A stretch of DNA of 64,000 nt, taken from NCBI GenBank assembly GCA_963825685.1, contig CAWGUD010000041.1, positions 1-64,000 of the forward strand, read 5' to 3'. How positions within the stretch are numbered: position 1 is the first letter of the stretch; each line of letters opens with the position of its first letter. The position numbers and the translations under genes were made by a program. The notes below the pieces were generated by a model. It did not search any database. It had not been told where the DNA came from and saw only the letters and a list, made by a program, of their open reading frames with translations. This stretch comes from JAOUEA01 sp963825685 (GTDB lineage: Bacteria > Actinomycetota > UBA4738 > HRBIN12). This document shows positions 18,250-28,083 of this stretch, one piece after another.

Positions 18250-19790
18250 ACGACGTCGAACACGACCTGCGCGAGCTCTTCGAACGGAAGGCGTCGTCGG
18301 TGGGCGGCGTGGCGCCGAGGCTGCCCGAGCCGGTGCGGAAGCGTGGCCGACGCCGTCAGCTCGGCACCGCGTTCGTCGGCGGCGTGACGGCCCTGGCCGT
18401 CGTCGTCGGCTCCGTCGCCGCCCTCCGCGCGATCCAGACCAACGCGGACCGTGGCCAGACGCCGGTCGACGATCCCTGGGCGGGCTACGAGGTCTTCGAG
18501 CGCACGGCAACGATCGGCAACTTCACGATCTCGAGCCCGAGCGACTGGTACCTCGTGAACCAATGGCCGTGGGCTCGCACCCCTGCTGTTCGGCTGGAGC
18601 TCCGGGCCGGCAACCGCCTGACGCCGATCCTCCTCCTCAGCGACACCGATCGCGGTCTCGAGAGTTCCCCCTGTCTCGACTCCTCGTTCGCCATCGGGCC
18701 GGGCGATGCGGTCATGACGCTCGCGTTCGACAACGCGCACTTCGCCGCGAACTTCGGCGCCGGCGACCGCACGCAGTGGCCCGTGCCGTTCGATTCGTCG
18801 TCCGACGCCGAGCGCCCGTGGTGCGGACCCGGTACCTATGTGTACTTCGCCGGTGGCGACATCCCCTACGTCGCGCACTTCGCCTTCGGCGATGCGGTCC
18901 CCGACGACGAACGACAGACCCTGATCGACGCGTTCGAGGGCATGGAGGTCGCCGACTCGCAGGAGGTCCTCATGGAGGAATCCCAACCCGACGACACCTC
19001 GGCCTACGTGATCGCCGGGGGCGAGAATGCCGCCGGCCCGTGGACGCTGGAGCTCCGCCCACAGACCGACCCGGGATCCGTCACGAACGTCCGACTCGAG
19101 CTCACGACCGCAGAAGGAAGCGGGGCCGTCGCCGGCGGACCCTTCACGGTGGGCGAGGACCGCCCGATCGAGCAAGCCGGTGGCGATCCTGTCTTCGGCG
19201 CGGTGACGAAGGAAGCCGCAGGAGTCGAGATCAGAGGCAACGTCATGCTTCCCGGTCCCGCCGCGACGATCGTTCCGCTCCCTCCGAGCCTTCCGTTCGA
19301 CTTCGATCTGTTCTTCGCTTCGCACGAGGGCGACCAGCCACCGTTCGCGGTGCCCGTCGACGGCGACGGCAACCCCATCGGCAACACGGCCGGGATCTCT
19401 GAGGGCAACGACATGACCTTGTTCGACATCCTCGGGACCGAAGGCGCGATCATGACCGACCGTTCGACGGGCATCACCTGCTACGTGGTCTCCTCCGAGC
19501 ACGGCGTCGTCGATGGCTGTGCCGACGAGATCACGCTGCAGACGATCCCGGTTCCTGAGGACCGGGGGCAGATCCTCGTGTTCTCGCACCTGGATGCGAT
19601 CAAGTTGAGCGGGATCGAGCTGGACGTCGATGGGGCTGAGACGATCGCCGGGTCGAAGTGCCACGGACCGGTCTGCGTCATCGGGATCCCACCAGGGTCC
19701 GGGACAGGCACGCTGTGGCTGCTTCAGAAGGGTCAACGCGCCGACTCGGACACCATCGCGTGGACGCCCGAAGGGGTCGAACGCACCTAG
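18246..19790 (+). CDS. Single-pass membrane protein, putative ECF sigma partner
   Basis: The 514-residue protein overlaps the sigma gene by ATGA. Residues 1-37 are cytoplasmic (DVEHDLRELFERKASS, then a basic RKRGRRRQ stretch). One membrane helix follows at about 38-60 (FVGGVTALAVVVGSVAAL), then about 450 residues outside the membrane, rich in Asp, Gly and Pro, with scattered cysteines (SPCLDSS, WCGPG, ITCYVV, DGCAD, SKCHGPVC) that could form disulfides. There is no zinc anti-sigma motif HxxxCxxC in the short N terminus. I do not recognise the outer domain. The layout fits an anti-sigma or sensor, which is inferred from coupling only. Confidence 0.75.
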   Translation: MNDVEHDLRELFERKASSVGGVAPRLPEPVRKRGRRRQLGTAFVGGVTALAVVVGSVAALRAIQTNADRGQTPVDDPWAGYEVFERTATIGNFTISSPSDWYLVNQWPWARTPAVRLELRAGNRLTPILLLSDTDRGLESSPCLDSSFAIGPGDAVMTLAFDNAHFAANFGAGDRTQWPVPFDSSSDAERPWCGPGTYVYFAGGDIPYVAHFAFGDAVPDDERQTLIDAFEGMEVADSQEVLMEESQPDDTSAYVIAGGENAAGPWTLELRPQTDPGSVTNVRLELTTAEGSGAVAGGPFTVGEDRPIEQAGGDPVFGAVTKEAAGVEIRGNVMLPGPAATIVPLPPSLPFDFDLFFASHEGDQPPFAVPVDGDGNPIGNTAGISEGNDMTLFDILGTEGAIMTDRSTGITCYVVSSEHGVVDGCADEITLQTIPVPEDRGQILVFSHLDAIKLSGIELDVDGAETIAGSKCHGPVCVIGIPPGSGTGTLWLLQKGQRADSDTIAWTPEGVERT

Positions 19791-19801
19791 TCCAGCTCAG
19801 A

Positions 19802-20783
19802 CTAGACCTGGTTCGCGCCGCCGAAGATCTCGCTCACGCTCGCGTCCTCGAACACGGCGCGCAGGCCGCTCGCGATCAGGGGGGCGATCGAGAGCACCCT
19901 GAGCTTGTCGAACTGGCGTTCCTCGGGGATCGGCAGCGTGTTCGTCACGACGACCTGCTCGATCGGGGCTTCCTCGAGCAGCTGGCGCGCCTTGCCGCTG
20001 AAGATGCCGTGCGTCGCGCCGACGAAGATCGGACCGGCGCCCATCTCCGCGAGCACGTGCACGCCCGCCGAGATCGTCGACGCGGTGTCGATCATGTCGT
20101 CGACGATCACGCACGGCCGGCCCTCGACCTCGCCGACGACCGCCATCTCCTCGATCTTGTGCGCCTCGTGGCGGCTGCGCCGCTTGTAGAGGAACGCCAG
20201 GTCGGCGTGGAGGTACTCGCGCAGCTTCTCCGAGGTCTTGATGCGGCCCGCGTCGGGCGCCACGACGACGAGGTCGTCGCCGTGCAGGCCGAGCTCGCCC
20301 GAGAAGTGGTTCGACAGGATCGGCAGGGCGGTGAGGTGGTCGAACGGCGAGTCGAAGTAGCCCTGGATCTGACCCGAGTGCAGGTCGACGCTGACGACGC
20401 GGTCGGCGCCGGCGGTCGACGAGCAGGTCGGCGACGAGCTTCGCGCTGATCGGTTCGCGCGAGAGCGCCTTGTGGTCCTGCCGGGAGTATCCGTAGTACG
20501 GGATCACGGCGGTGATGCGCTTGGCCGACGCGCGCTTCATCGCGTCGATCATGATCAGCTGTTCCATCAGCGCCTCGTTGACGGGCTCGTAGTGGGTCTG
20601 CACCACGAACACGTCGGCGCCGCGCACGCTCTCCTTGGCCCGGAAGTAGATCTCACCCGAGGCGAAGCGGCGCAGGTCGGACTCGCTCACCGGGATGCTC
20701 AGGCAGTCGGCGATCTCGTGGCCGAGCGCCGGGTGGATGGTGCCGGTGAACAGCATCATCCGCTTCTTGGTGATGATCTCCAC
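19802..20783 (-). CDS. prs: Ribose-phosphate pyrophosphokinase (one frameshift)
   Basis: The enzyme makes PRPP from ribose 5-phosphate and ATP for nucleotide, His and Trp synthesis. Motifs include FASGEIYFRAKESVRGADVF, the ATP-loop region VIPYYGYSRQDHKALSREPI, the PRPP-binding loop CVIVDDMIDTASTISAG and VVTNTLPIPEERQFDKL. The frame slips near 20415 between SAKLVADLL and the segment SVDLHSGQIQGYF; correcting it gives about 325 residues, the normal size. Because prs is essential, the slip is almost certainly an error in the sequence. GTG 20783 is preceded by GGGGAG and lies 12 bases after the glmU stop. Confidence 0.93.
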
Positions 20784-20795
20784 GGCCCGCTCCCC

Positions 20796-22278
20796 CTAGG
20801 TTGCCTTCTTCTTCCGGCTCGTCCGCCGGCGGCGCTCCGCGTCCTTGCGCTCGCGGTATCCCTCGACCGTGCGCTGCTCGCTGCGCTCGACCGCCAGCGC
20901 GCCGTCGGGCACGTCCTTGGTGATCACCGATCCTGCTCCCGTGTTGGCGTCGCGACCGATCGTCACGGGCGCCACCAGCATCGTATCCGAACCGATCCGG
21001 GCCCCGGAACCCACCTTGGTCGTGTGCTTCGCGTAGCCGTCGTAGTTCACGGTCACCGTGCCGGCGCCGATGTTCGCCCCGTCGCCGATCTCGGCGTCGC
21101 CGAGGTAGGTGAGGTGCTTCGCCTTCGCGCCCCGGCCGAGCGTCGTGGCCTTCACCTCGACGTAGTTGCCGACCTGCGCGCCGTCGTCGAGCACCGTTCC
21201 CTCGCGCAGGCGCGCGAACGGCCCGACCTCGCAGCCGCGTCCGACGGTCGCACCCTCGAGCACCGAGAACCGCACGACCGAACCGTCGCCCACGGTCGAG
21301 GCCGACATCGCGACCGACGGGCCGATACCGCACGCCTGGCCGATGCGCGAGCCCCGCTCGAGGAACGTGTTCGGGAAGATCACGGAGTCGGCGCCGATCT
21401 CGACGTCGACGTCGATGTAGGTGGCGCGGGGATCGACGAGCGTCACCCCGTTCGCCATGTGTCGCGCGTTCACGCGCTCGCGCACGACGGCCTCGACCGC
21501 GGCCAGCCCGGCACGGGAGTTCAGCCCCATCGCGCCACCGGTGTCGACGGTCACGGCGTTCACCTTCTGCCCGGCGGCGAGCATCGCCGGGATCACGCGG
21601 TTCAGGTAGTACTCGCGCTGGCGGTTCTTCCGGTCGAGCAGGGGAAGCGCCGCGAACAGGTCGCGCCGGCGGAACGCGAACAGCACGATCGAGACCTCGC
21701 GGATCGCGCGGACCTCCGGGCGTGGCGTCGAGGTCCTCGACGACCTCGACGAGCCGGGATCCGCGACGCACGACCCGGCCGTAGCCACCGGGGTCGTCGA
21801 GCACGGTCGAGGCGATCGTCGCCGCGGCGTTCGACCGTCGATGCGAGGCGACGAGTCGCTTCACGTCGTCGCCCGTGACCGGGTCGTAGTCGCCGCCCAT
21901 CACGAGCACGTCGTCGACGCGGCCGACGGCCCGCTCGGCCACCTGCACGGCGTGGCCGGTGCCGAGCTGCTTGGACTGCTCGACGAAGACCGGCTTCGGG
22001 GTGAGCTTCCAGCTCGCGACTTCGGCCCGCACGTCGTCGGCGCCGTGGCCCACGACGACGATCACCTTGGTCGGCTTCGCGGCGAGCCCGGCCTGCAGCA
22101 CGTGCCACAGCGCAGGCCGTCCGCAGATCGGATGCAGCACCTTGGGAGTGACGGACTTCAGACGCTTGCCCTTGCCGGCGGCGAGCACCACCAGGGCGAG
22201 GGAACGAGGTCTGCGGTTCGTGGTCTCAGCCAACCGTCTGTCGTCCAGGGTCGAAGGCCAGTGGCGAAGGGCCGTCAT
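20796..22278 (-). CDS. glmU: Bifunctional GlmU: uridyltransferase / glucosamine-1-phosphate acetyltransferase (one frameshift)
   Basis: GlmU makes UDP-GlcNAc for peptidoglycan. The N-terminal nucleotidyltransferase has LVVLAAGKGKRLKSVTPKVL and EQSKQLGTGHAVQVAE. The C-terminal left-handed beta-helix has DVEIGADSVIFPNTFLERGS, LREGTVLDDGAQVGNYVEVK, AKHLTYLGDAEIGDGANIGA and GAGSVITKDVPDGAL. The frame slips near 21721 (after VEVVEDLDA). A small oddity is MGGDYDPVTGDD where most GlmU have NGDVPLL; the metal Asp is kept but the following residues differ. The C terminus ends in a basic RTSRKKK tail. The start at ATG 22278 is long, and an internal start is possible. Confidence 0.93.
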
Positions 22279-22408
22279 GGTCCCACATCGGCCACGACGG
22301 TGACGAGACGGGCGCGCTCGAGAGTGGGTCCGACCGGGGCACGACGCATCCTAATATCGGTAGCCTCATCTTCCGTTCCCTGGCTGGACATCACGACGAA
22401 AGAGACCG

Positions 22409-23740
22409 ATGGACCAGATCGACACGACGACGGCCGCTGGGGAACCGCCCCGACGGCGGCTCGGCCTGGATCGGCTGCGGCTTCGATTCCGCGACCCGGA
22501 GCTCGAGTCGGCCTTCCGTGCCGATCAATTCCGCCACCACCTAGGGAACATCCGCTTCGCCTTCCTGGCGGGGATCGCTCTCTGGGTCTCCTGGGGTCTG
22601 CTCCTGCGCCCCTACATCCTGGCACTCTCCGAACTGCGCCTCGACCGGATCATGCGGTGGGGCGTGTTCATCCCCATGCTGGTCGTGGGCCTCGCACTCA
22701 CGTTCACGCCGTTCTTCGGCCGGATCTGGGAGTGGGTCGCGGTCGCCATCGCGACGGCGACGATCGGCTCGTGGGTGTTCTACACCTCGAACATCCAGAC
22801 CCTGCCCGCCGAGTTCGGGTACGTCGGTGTCATCTTGATCACCGCCTTCACCTACACGCTGTTGCGACTGCGGTTCGTCCTGGTCTTGCTGATCACGCTG
22901 ATCGGCATCGGTGCGTACCTGCCGTACGCCTTCACCACGCAGTACGTCGCACCGGTGAGCGGCGTGCTGGCGACGCTCTACCTCGTCTCGTTCGGGTTCC
23001 TGGGCGGCCTGGCTGCGCATCGGATGGAGCGGTTCACGCGAACGCTGTTCCTGCAGGAGCGTCAGCTCGACCAGGAGCGCCTGCGATCCGACGGCCTGCT
23101 CCTGAACATCCTGCCGCAGGTCGTCGTCGACCAGCTCAAGGTCACGCCCGGCCGGAGGATCGCGCAGGCGTTCGATCAGGTGACGGTGATCTTCGTCGAC
23201 GCCGTCGGCTCGACGCAGCAGGCCGCTCGCTCGTCGCCGGACGAGTTCGCGCATGCCTTGGACGAGCTGTTCAGCCGGTTCGACGAGATCGCCGACCGGC
23301 ACGGTCTCGAGAAGATCAAGACGATCGGAGACGCGTACATGGCCGTCGCCGGCGCGCCGGTCGCGATGGCCGATCATGCGGGAGCCGCCGTCGCGATGGC
23401 CGTCGACGTCATCCGAGAGGCGGGTGCGGTCCGATGGCCGTCGGGCGACCGGATCGTGGTCCACGGCGGTGTGGCCACCGGGCCGGCCGTCGCCGGCGTG
23501 ATCGGGCGCAGGAAGTTCGCCTACGACCTGTGGGGCGACACGGTGAACGTCGCGAGCAGACTGGAGGAGCAGGCAGAGCCGGATGAGGTTCTGGTGTCGG
23601 AGGCGACAGCCGTTCAACTGGAGGGTCGGTACGACTTCGGGCCGACCCGGATCCTGGACCTGAAGGGCAAGGGGCGGACGCCCGCCCGGGTGCTTCTCGG
23701 CCCCAGCTCGAACGTTCCTCTCGAGGCGCCGTCGACGTGA
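22409..23740 (+). CDS. Membrane-bound class III adenylate/guanylate cyclase
   Basis: The 443-residue protein has a hydrophobic N-terminal part of about six helices between residues 50 and 205 (for example FAFLAGIALWVSWGLL and FVLVLLITLIGIGAYL). A short signalling helix (LDQERLRSDGLLLNILPQVV) leads into a cyclase domain at about 245-430. Metal aspartates are in VIFVDAVGST and IGDAYMAVAG, and the transition-state Asn and Arg are in WGDTVNVASRLEE. Lys in EKIKTIGDAY and Asp in YDLWGD are the adenine-selecting pair, so cAMP is the likely product. Its stop overlaps the start of the ProX-like gene, suggesting the two work together. Confidence 0.92.
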   Translation: MDQIDTTTAAGEPPRRRLGLDRLRLRFRDPELESAFRADQFRHHLGNIRFAFLAGIALWVSWGLLLRPYILALSELRLDRIMRWGVFIPMLVVGLALTFTPFFGRIWEWVAVAIATATIGSWVFYTSNIQTLPAEFGYVGVILITAFTYTLLRLRFVLVLLITLIGIGAYLPYAFTTQYVAPVSGVLATLYLVSFGFLGGLAAHRMERFTRTLFLQERQLDQERLRSDGLLLNILPQVVVDQLKVTPGRRIAQAFDQVTVIFVDAVGSTQQAARSSPDEFAHALDELFSRFDEIADRHGLEKIKTIGDAYMAVAGAPVAMADHAGAAVAMAVDVIREAGAVRWPSGDRIVVHGGVATGPAVAGVIGRRKFAYDLWGDTVNVASRLEEQAEPDEVLVSEATAVQLEGRYDFGPTRILDLKGKGRTPARVLLGPSSNVPLEAPST

Positions 23741-24654
23741 GTCGCCCCAGCCTCGTCGCCGCCGCAGCGATCGTCCTTGCCGGCACACTCACGGCCGGGT
23801 GCATCAGCTCCGGCCCGGCAGGAACCGGGCATGCGACGGACGCGAGAACGATCGTCGTCGGGGTGTCCGGCGCCTTCGCCGAGAACCAGCTCATCGCGGA
23901 GATGTACGCGCAGGTCCTGGAGCGCGCCGGTTACACGGTCGGGAGAGAGTTCGACCTGAGGTCTCGCGAGGTCTCACAGAGCGCATTGGAGTCGGGCCAG
24001 ATCGATCTGAAGCCCGAGTACATCTCGTCGCTGCTGCTGTTCCTCGACTCCAAGGCGCAGGCGTCGAGCGATCCGACCGATGTCGCGAGGCAGATCGGCG
24101 AGCGTCTCCGGCCTCGAGGCATCACGGTGCTCACGCCATCGCCGGCCGAGGACACGAATCAGTTCGTGGCGAACGCGAAGACGGCGCAGGAATTCAACCT
24201 GACCACGCTGAGCTCGCTCGCCCCCGTCGCCGACCGGCTGACGATCGCTGCGCCGCCCGAGTGTCCGCTCCGACCCTTCTGCCTGCCGGGCCTTCGGGAC
24301 GTCTACGGCATCCTCTTCGAGGACTTCGAGCCGCTGGACGCCGGAGGGCCGCAGACCGTCGCCGCGCTCAGGAGCGACGAGGTGCAGATCGGCTTGATGT
24401 TCTCGACGGATCCGAGCATCGAAGCGAACGGGTTCATCCCGCTCCTCGACGACAAGCACCTCCAGGACGCGGAGAACATCACGCCGGTGATCCGCACCGA
24501 GAAGCTGAACGACGAGGTTCGGCGGCTGCTCGACGCGGTGAGCGCCCGACTGTCCAGTGACACGGTGACCGAGCTCGTCGGAAAGGTCGTGATCGACGGG
24601 CAGGATGTGGCCGCTGTCGCGAAGGCGTTCCTCGCCGCGAACGGCCTCCTCTGA
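23737..24654 (+). CDS. Glycine betaine/choline-type substrate-binding lipoprotein (OpuAC/ProX family)
   Basis: The 305-residue protein begins with a lipoprotein signal (VLAGTLTAGCISS). The mature chain has the ProX/OpuCC pattern: VVGVSGAFAENQLIAEMYAQ, VLERAGYTVGREFDL, ALESGQIDLKPEYISSLLLF, RGITVLTPSPAEDTNQFVAN, and LLDDKHLQDAENITPVIRTE near the C terminus. Such proteins bind quaternary amines outside the membrane and deliver them to an ABC permease, but no permease or ATPase gene adjoins. The GTG start overlaps the cyclase stop by 4 bases. It may serve as the sensor part of a cyclase system, which is inference from coupling. Confidence 0.85.
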   Translation: MSRPSLVAAAAIVLAGTLTAGCISSGPAGTGHATDARTIVVGVSGAFAENQLIAEMYAQVLERAGYTVGREFDLRSREVSQSALESGQIDLKPEYISSLLLFLDSKAQASSDPTDVARQIGERLRPRGITVLTPSPAEDTNQFVANAKTAQEFNLTTLSSLAPVADRLTIAAPPECPLRPFCLPGLRDVYGILFEDFEPLDAGGPQTVAALRSDEVQIGLMFSTDPSIEANGFIPLLDDKHLQDAENITPVIRTEKLNDEVRRLLDAVSARLSSDTVTELVGKVVIDGQDVAAVAKAFLAANGLL

Positions 24655-25014
24655 TCGGTCATCTGGATCGATCACGGCACCGACGGCCGCCTCAAGGCGT
24701 GTCTTCTCTTCCCAGGGGAGGCGTGCGGAGCGGCTGCCAAACGGTAGCGTGAGAGAGCGGCTCGCCACGTACGCTAGACACCCCGCTGCAGGCATTCCTC
24801 TGCCACGCTCACGGCAGGAACGGCCGGGGTGGGGTGAGGGGGTCGGAGAGGCTCGTTGAATCCGTCCATCCGTCCTTGCAAGTTAGCCTGACGAAAGTGG
24901 ATGCCAGCGCTCAGCGTCAAGGGCGGCGTCTCGCAGGTCGGTAGCTCGTCCGGGTCGACACATGCGGGAGCAGGCCCGGTCCGCCGTCGACCTGAGGCAG
25001 GGCGAGCACGTGGG
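24655..25014. other. Intergenic stretch with no gene seen
   Basis: I see no convincing coding frame, RNA gene or repeat in these 360 bases. They lie between the ProX-like gene and the broken DUF4386-type gene, which point toward each other. Codon bias typical of the neighbours is absent. Confidence 0.5.
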
Positions 25015-25851
25015 TCAAGCTGACAGGGTCGAGCCAGGCTGCGGACGGACAGCGGTCGCGCGAGCCATCGAGGCCGCCAGCGACCACTCCTGCACGGCCA
25101 CGGGCATCGACAGCAGGACTCTGCTCGGTGGAGACGGCGCCGATGACTCGCGTACATCGCGAGCAGGTCGGCGTCCGCGTAGAACGGGATCCCCGCGAGC
25201 ACGACGACCGCGCTCCAGCGGGGGACGAGGCGCAATCGGTAGAGCAGGACGTAGAACAGCGGCGCCGAGGCAGATCACGAGCGTCGAGCGACGACTCTCG
25301 ACCGCGTCAGGGTCGATACGAGGCTGCCCAGACGCACGCCTGCGGGTGACGCCGTGCCCGGTCCTGCCGACATGGCCTCGCCCAGTGGACGAGCAGCAGC
25401 CACGCTGACGCGAGGATGACGTAGCACGGCCGTCTCGACCGCTCCTCCCACGATCAGGTAGCCGATCGCCAGCACTTCGTCCACCCGGCGCAGCACCGGG
25501 AAGAGCACCACCGGGACGAACGCGAGCGACAGCCCCATGACGAGCACGAGCAGCGCGCCCGTCACGACGCGCCGGAGGCGCGGCGGAGGCCCGGGCTCGT
25601 TCGCCGAGCCCTATCGCCGCCGTCACGACGAGGACCGCCGTAGCGGCGAACAGCAACAGAATGCCGCCGAGGACCCATTCGGGACCGTCAGACAGCCCGC
25701 TCAGCTCCTGACTAGCGAAGGACAAAGTCTCGTTCGTTGGCTCGATTCGATAGAACGGCAGGAACGAGCCAACCAGGAACGTGGCGACGCCTGCCAGGAT
25801 CACCGCCTGACCGTTCCGCGTCCTGCCGCGCTGTTCGCCGTGCGCCTGCAT
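25015..25851 (-). pseudogene. DUF4386-like membrane protein, disrupted
   Basis: Three minus-strand frames carry consecutive pieces of one membrane protein. The N-terminal piece starting at 25851 has VILAGVATFLVGSFLPFYRI and WVLGGILLLFAATAVLVV. A middle piece around 25565-25390 reads LVLVMGLSLAFVPVVLFPVL then RRVDEVLAIGYLIVGGAVE, a DUF4386 hallmark. A later piece around 25235 reads RLVPRWSAVVVLAGIPFYAD, and the end returns to the first frame with LSMPVAVQEWSLAASMARA. At least three frame changes are needed. The function of DUF4386 proteins is unknown. It may be a true pseudogene or a gene hit by several indel errors. Confidence 0.6.
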
Positions 25852-26023
25852 AGGCTCATCCTGGCGTTCTTACCGACGTACGTCGAACGGATGGCCAACG
25901 GGACTGCGGCGTCGGTACTCGCTGTCACGACGACGTTGACAATGGCCTCGGTGGCTGGGACGAGCCGTCTCTGCTCCGGGACCCTTAGTTGCGGCACTGG
26001 CCCATCCGGGGAAGGATTCGAAG

Positions 26024-27382
26024 GTGGACATCCCCGAGACCCGTTACGCGAAGACCGCGGATGGTGTTCACATCGCGTACCAGACTGTGGGCACCGGTCC
26101 GGTCGATATCGCCTTCGTGATGGCCTGGACCACCCACATCGAGCTGATGTGGAAAGAGCCGACGCTCGCGCGATTCCTCTCGCGGCTGGCAGCGTTCTCA
26201 CGGTTGATCCTCTTCGACAAGCGCGGTACGGGACTCTCCGACCGCGTGCCCGACGACCGGCTCCCGTCTCTCGAGGTTCGGATGGATGACGCGAGAGCTG
26301 TCATGGACGCGGTCGGCTCAGAGCGCGCCATCGTGATGGGCTTCTCGGAGGGTGGTCCGATGGCCACGCTGTTTGCCGCGACGTATCCGGAGCGGACCAT
26401 CGCGCTTGTCCTGTTCGGGACCAGCGCATGCTGGAGACCGACGATCGACTACCCGTTCCCCGTACCCACCGACGAGCAGCATGAGCGCGACGTCGAGGAG
26501 ATCGAGCGGATCTGGGGTACGCGGGAGTTCGCGGCGCAAGAATTGCGGGACTGGGGCGCGCCCACGCTTGCCGAAGATGACCACATGATCGGTTGGCTGG
26601 CGGACTACCTTCGTCACGCCGCGAGTCCCGGAGCTGCGATCGCGCTCGAGCGGATGAACCGCGGGATCGACATCCGCCCGGCGCTGCCGGCGATCCACGT
26701 CCCGACGCTCGTGCTTGCCCGCGACGGCGACCTCCTGTTCACCGCCGAAGAGTCGAAGTGGATGGCGGATCAGATCCGCGGCGCACGCTTCGTCTCGTTC
26801 CCCGGCGTCGACCACTTCTATTGGGCAGGGAACCAGGACGAGCTGCTCGTCGAGATCGAGCGGTTCGTGGCGGAGGTCGGCGACGAGGAGACCGACCTCG
26901 ACCGCGTGCTCGCGACGGTGATGTTCACCGACATCGTGGACTCGACGGCGCAGGGAGCGGCGCTCGGGGACAGAGCCTGGGCCGAGGTGCGAACCCAACA
27001 CGACCAGATCGTGCGGTCGAACCTCGTCCGGTTCCGCGGCCGTGAGATCAAGACGATGGGCGACGGGTTCCTCGCGACCTTCGATGGCCCGGCGCGAGGG
27101 GTCCGATGCGCGGAAGAGATCGCCGCGCAGGTGCAGCCGCTGGGCGTCGAGATCCGGGCCGGCCTGCACACCGGGGAGGTGACGTTCGAAGGCGATGACG
27201 TCGCCGGGCTCGGCGTCGCGATCGGGGCGAGGGTGGGCGCGAAGGCGGATGCGAACGAGGTCCTTGTCTCCCAGACCGTCAAGGACCTGGTCGCCGGCAG
27301 CGGCCTCACCTTCGAAGACGCAGGCGAGCACGACCTGAAGGGCATACCCGACCGCTGGCACCTCTACCGAGTCGTGAAGTAG
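26024..27382 (+). CDS. Alpha/beta hydrolase - class III nucleotide cyclase fusion
   Basis: The 452-residue protein joins two domains. Residues 1-280 are an alpha/beta hydrolase with the nucleophile elbow VMGFSEGGPMA (Ser near 105), LILFDKRGTGLSDR, the acid region VLARDGDLLFTAEES and the His in FPGVDHFYW. Residues from about 295 form a cyclase homology domain with VMFTDIVDST and KTMGDGFLATFD, so both metal aspartates are present. The usual transition-state Asn is replaced in GVAIGARVGAKADANE, while Arg remains. The domain pair is common in actinobacteria. Activity as a cyclase is uncertain. GTG 26024 follows a GAAGG-type ribosome site. Confidence 0.88.
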   Translation: MDIPETRYAKTADGVHIAYQTVGTGPVDIAFVMAWTTHIELMWKEPTLARFLSRLAAFSRLILFDKRGTGLSDRVPDDRLPSLEVRMDDARAVMDAVGSERAIVMGFSEGGPMATLFAATYPERTIALVLFGTSACWRPTIDYPFPVPTDEQHERDVEEIERIWGTREFAAQELRDWGAPTLAEDDHMIGWLADYLRHAASPGAAIALERMNRGIDIRPALPAIHVPTLVLARDGDLLFTAEESKWMADQIRGARFVSFPGVDHFYWAGNQDELLVEIERFVAEVGDEETDLDRVLATVMFTDIVDSTAQGAALGDRAWAEVRTQHDQIVRSNLVRFRGREIKTMGDGFLATFDGPARGVRCAEEIAAQVQPLGVEIRAGLHTGEVTFEGDDVAGLGVAIGARVGAKADANEVLVSQTVKDLVAGSGLTFEDAGEHDLKGIPDRWHLYRVVK

Positions 27383-27437
27383 GTCGCTTCGCGCGCGTGA
27401 TGTCAGTCACGGCTGCTCCGGCGCACCGTCCATCCGG

Positions 27438-27508
27438 TTCCGGGGGGAGGAATCGAACCTCCATTCCAGGCTCCAAAGGCCCGTGTCTTGCCGTTAGACG
27501 ACCCCGGA
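27438..27508 (-). tRNA. tRNA-Gln (anticodon TTG)
   Basis: On the minus strand TCCGGGG at the 5' end pairs with CCCCGGA at the 3' end. The anticodon stem CGGGC/GCCTG encloses the loop CTTTGGA, which gives anticodon TTG and decodes CAA glutamine. The T arm is GGAGG-TTCGATT-CCTCC. The discriminator is A and CCA is not encoded. It lies just downstream of the ispE/GNAT run on the same strand. Confidence 0.95.
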
Positions 27509-27530
27509 TCGAGACGCGCGTGCCGTTCGA

Positions 27531-28083
27531 TTATCCCGCGTCGGCCGTGCGCGCGGTCGAGCGACGCCACACGACCTCGCCGTCGACGATCTCGTCGGTC
27601 GCGACCAGCCCCGCGTTGCGCGCGACGCCGGCCGAGGCTTCGTGCTCGGGATGGACGTACGCCTCGACGGTCGTGCACGCCCTCACCGACGAGCCACCCG
27701 ACGATCGCCCGGGCCGCCTCGGAGCCGATACCTCGGCCCTGCTCCGCCGAGCCGATCGTCCACGCGACCGCCGCACGCAGATCGCCGTGATCGCGCTCGA
27801 CGGTCGCCTGCGTCGTGCCGAGGACCCTGCGGTCGTCCGCCGAGCGGACGAGCCAGTTCAGCCACGCTTCCTGCCCGTCGGGTGAGCGCTCGGAGCCCCA
27901 CGCGACGAGCCGGGCGCGCAGCTCCTCGATCGTGTCGGGGCGCCCGCCGGTGAACGCGTGCAGCCGCTCGTCGTCGAGCACGGGGAAGAGCGCGTCCGCG
28001 TCGTCGGGAGCGAGCGGCGTCAGCCTGAGGCGTTCGGTCTCGATGCCGTCGGCGCGCGGCAGCCCGTCGACGGGATCGATCAC
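27531..28083 (-). CDS. GNAT N-acetyltransferase (one frameshift)
   Basis: The reconstructed protein of about 183 residues has the RimJ/RimL-type opening ETERLRLTPLAPDDADALFP, the central AVAWTIGSAEQGRGIGSEAA acetyl-CoA loop and, one frame over after about 27690, TTVEAYVHPEHEASAGVARN and ATDEIVDGEVVWRR. The GTG at 28083 overlaps the ispE stop, so it is translated as the last gene of the metG-tatD-rpfB-rsmA-ispE run. The substrate is unknown. Confidence 0.82.
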
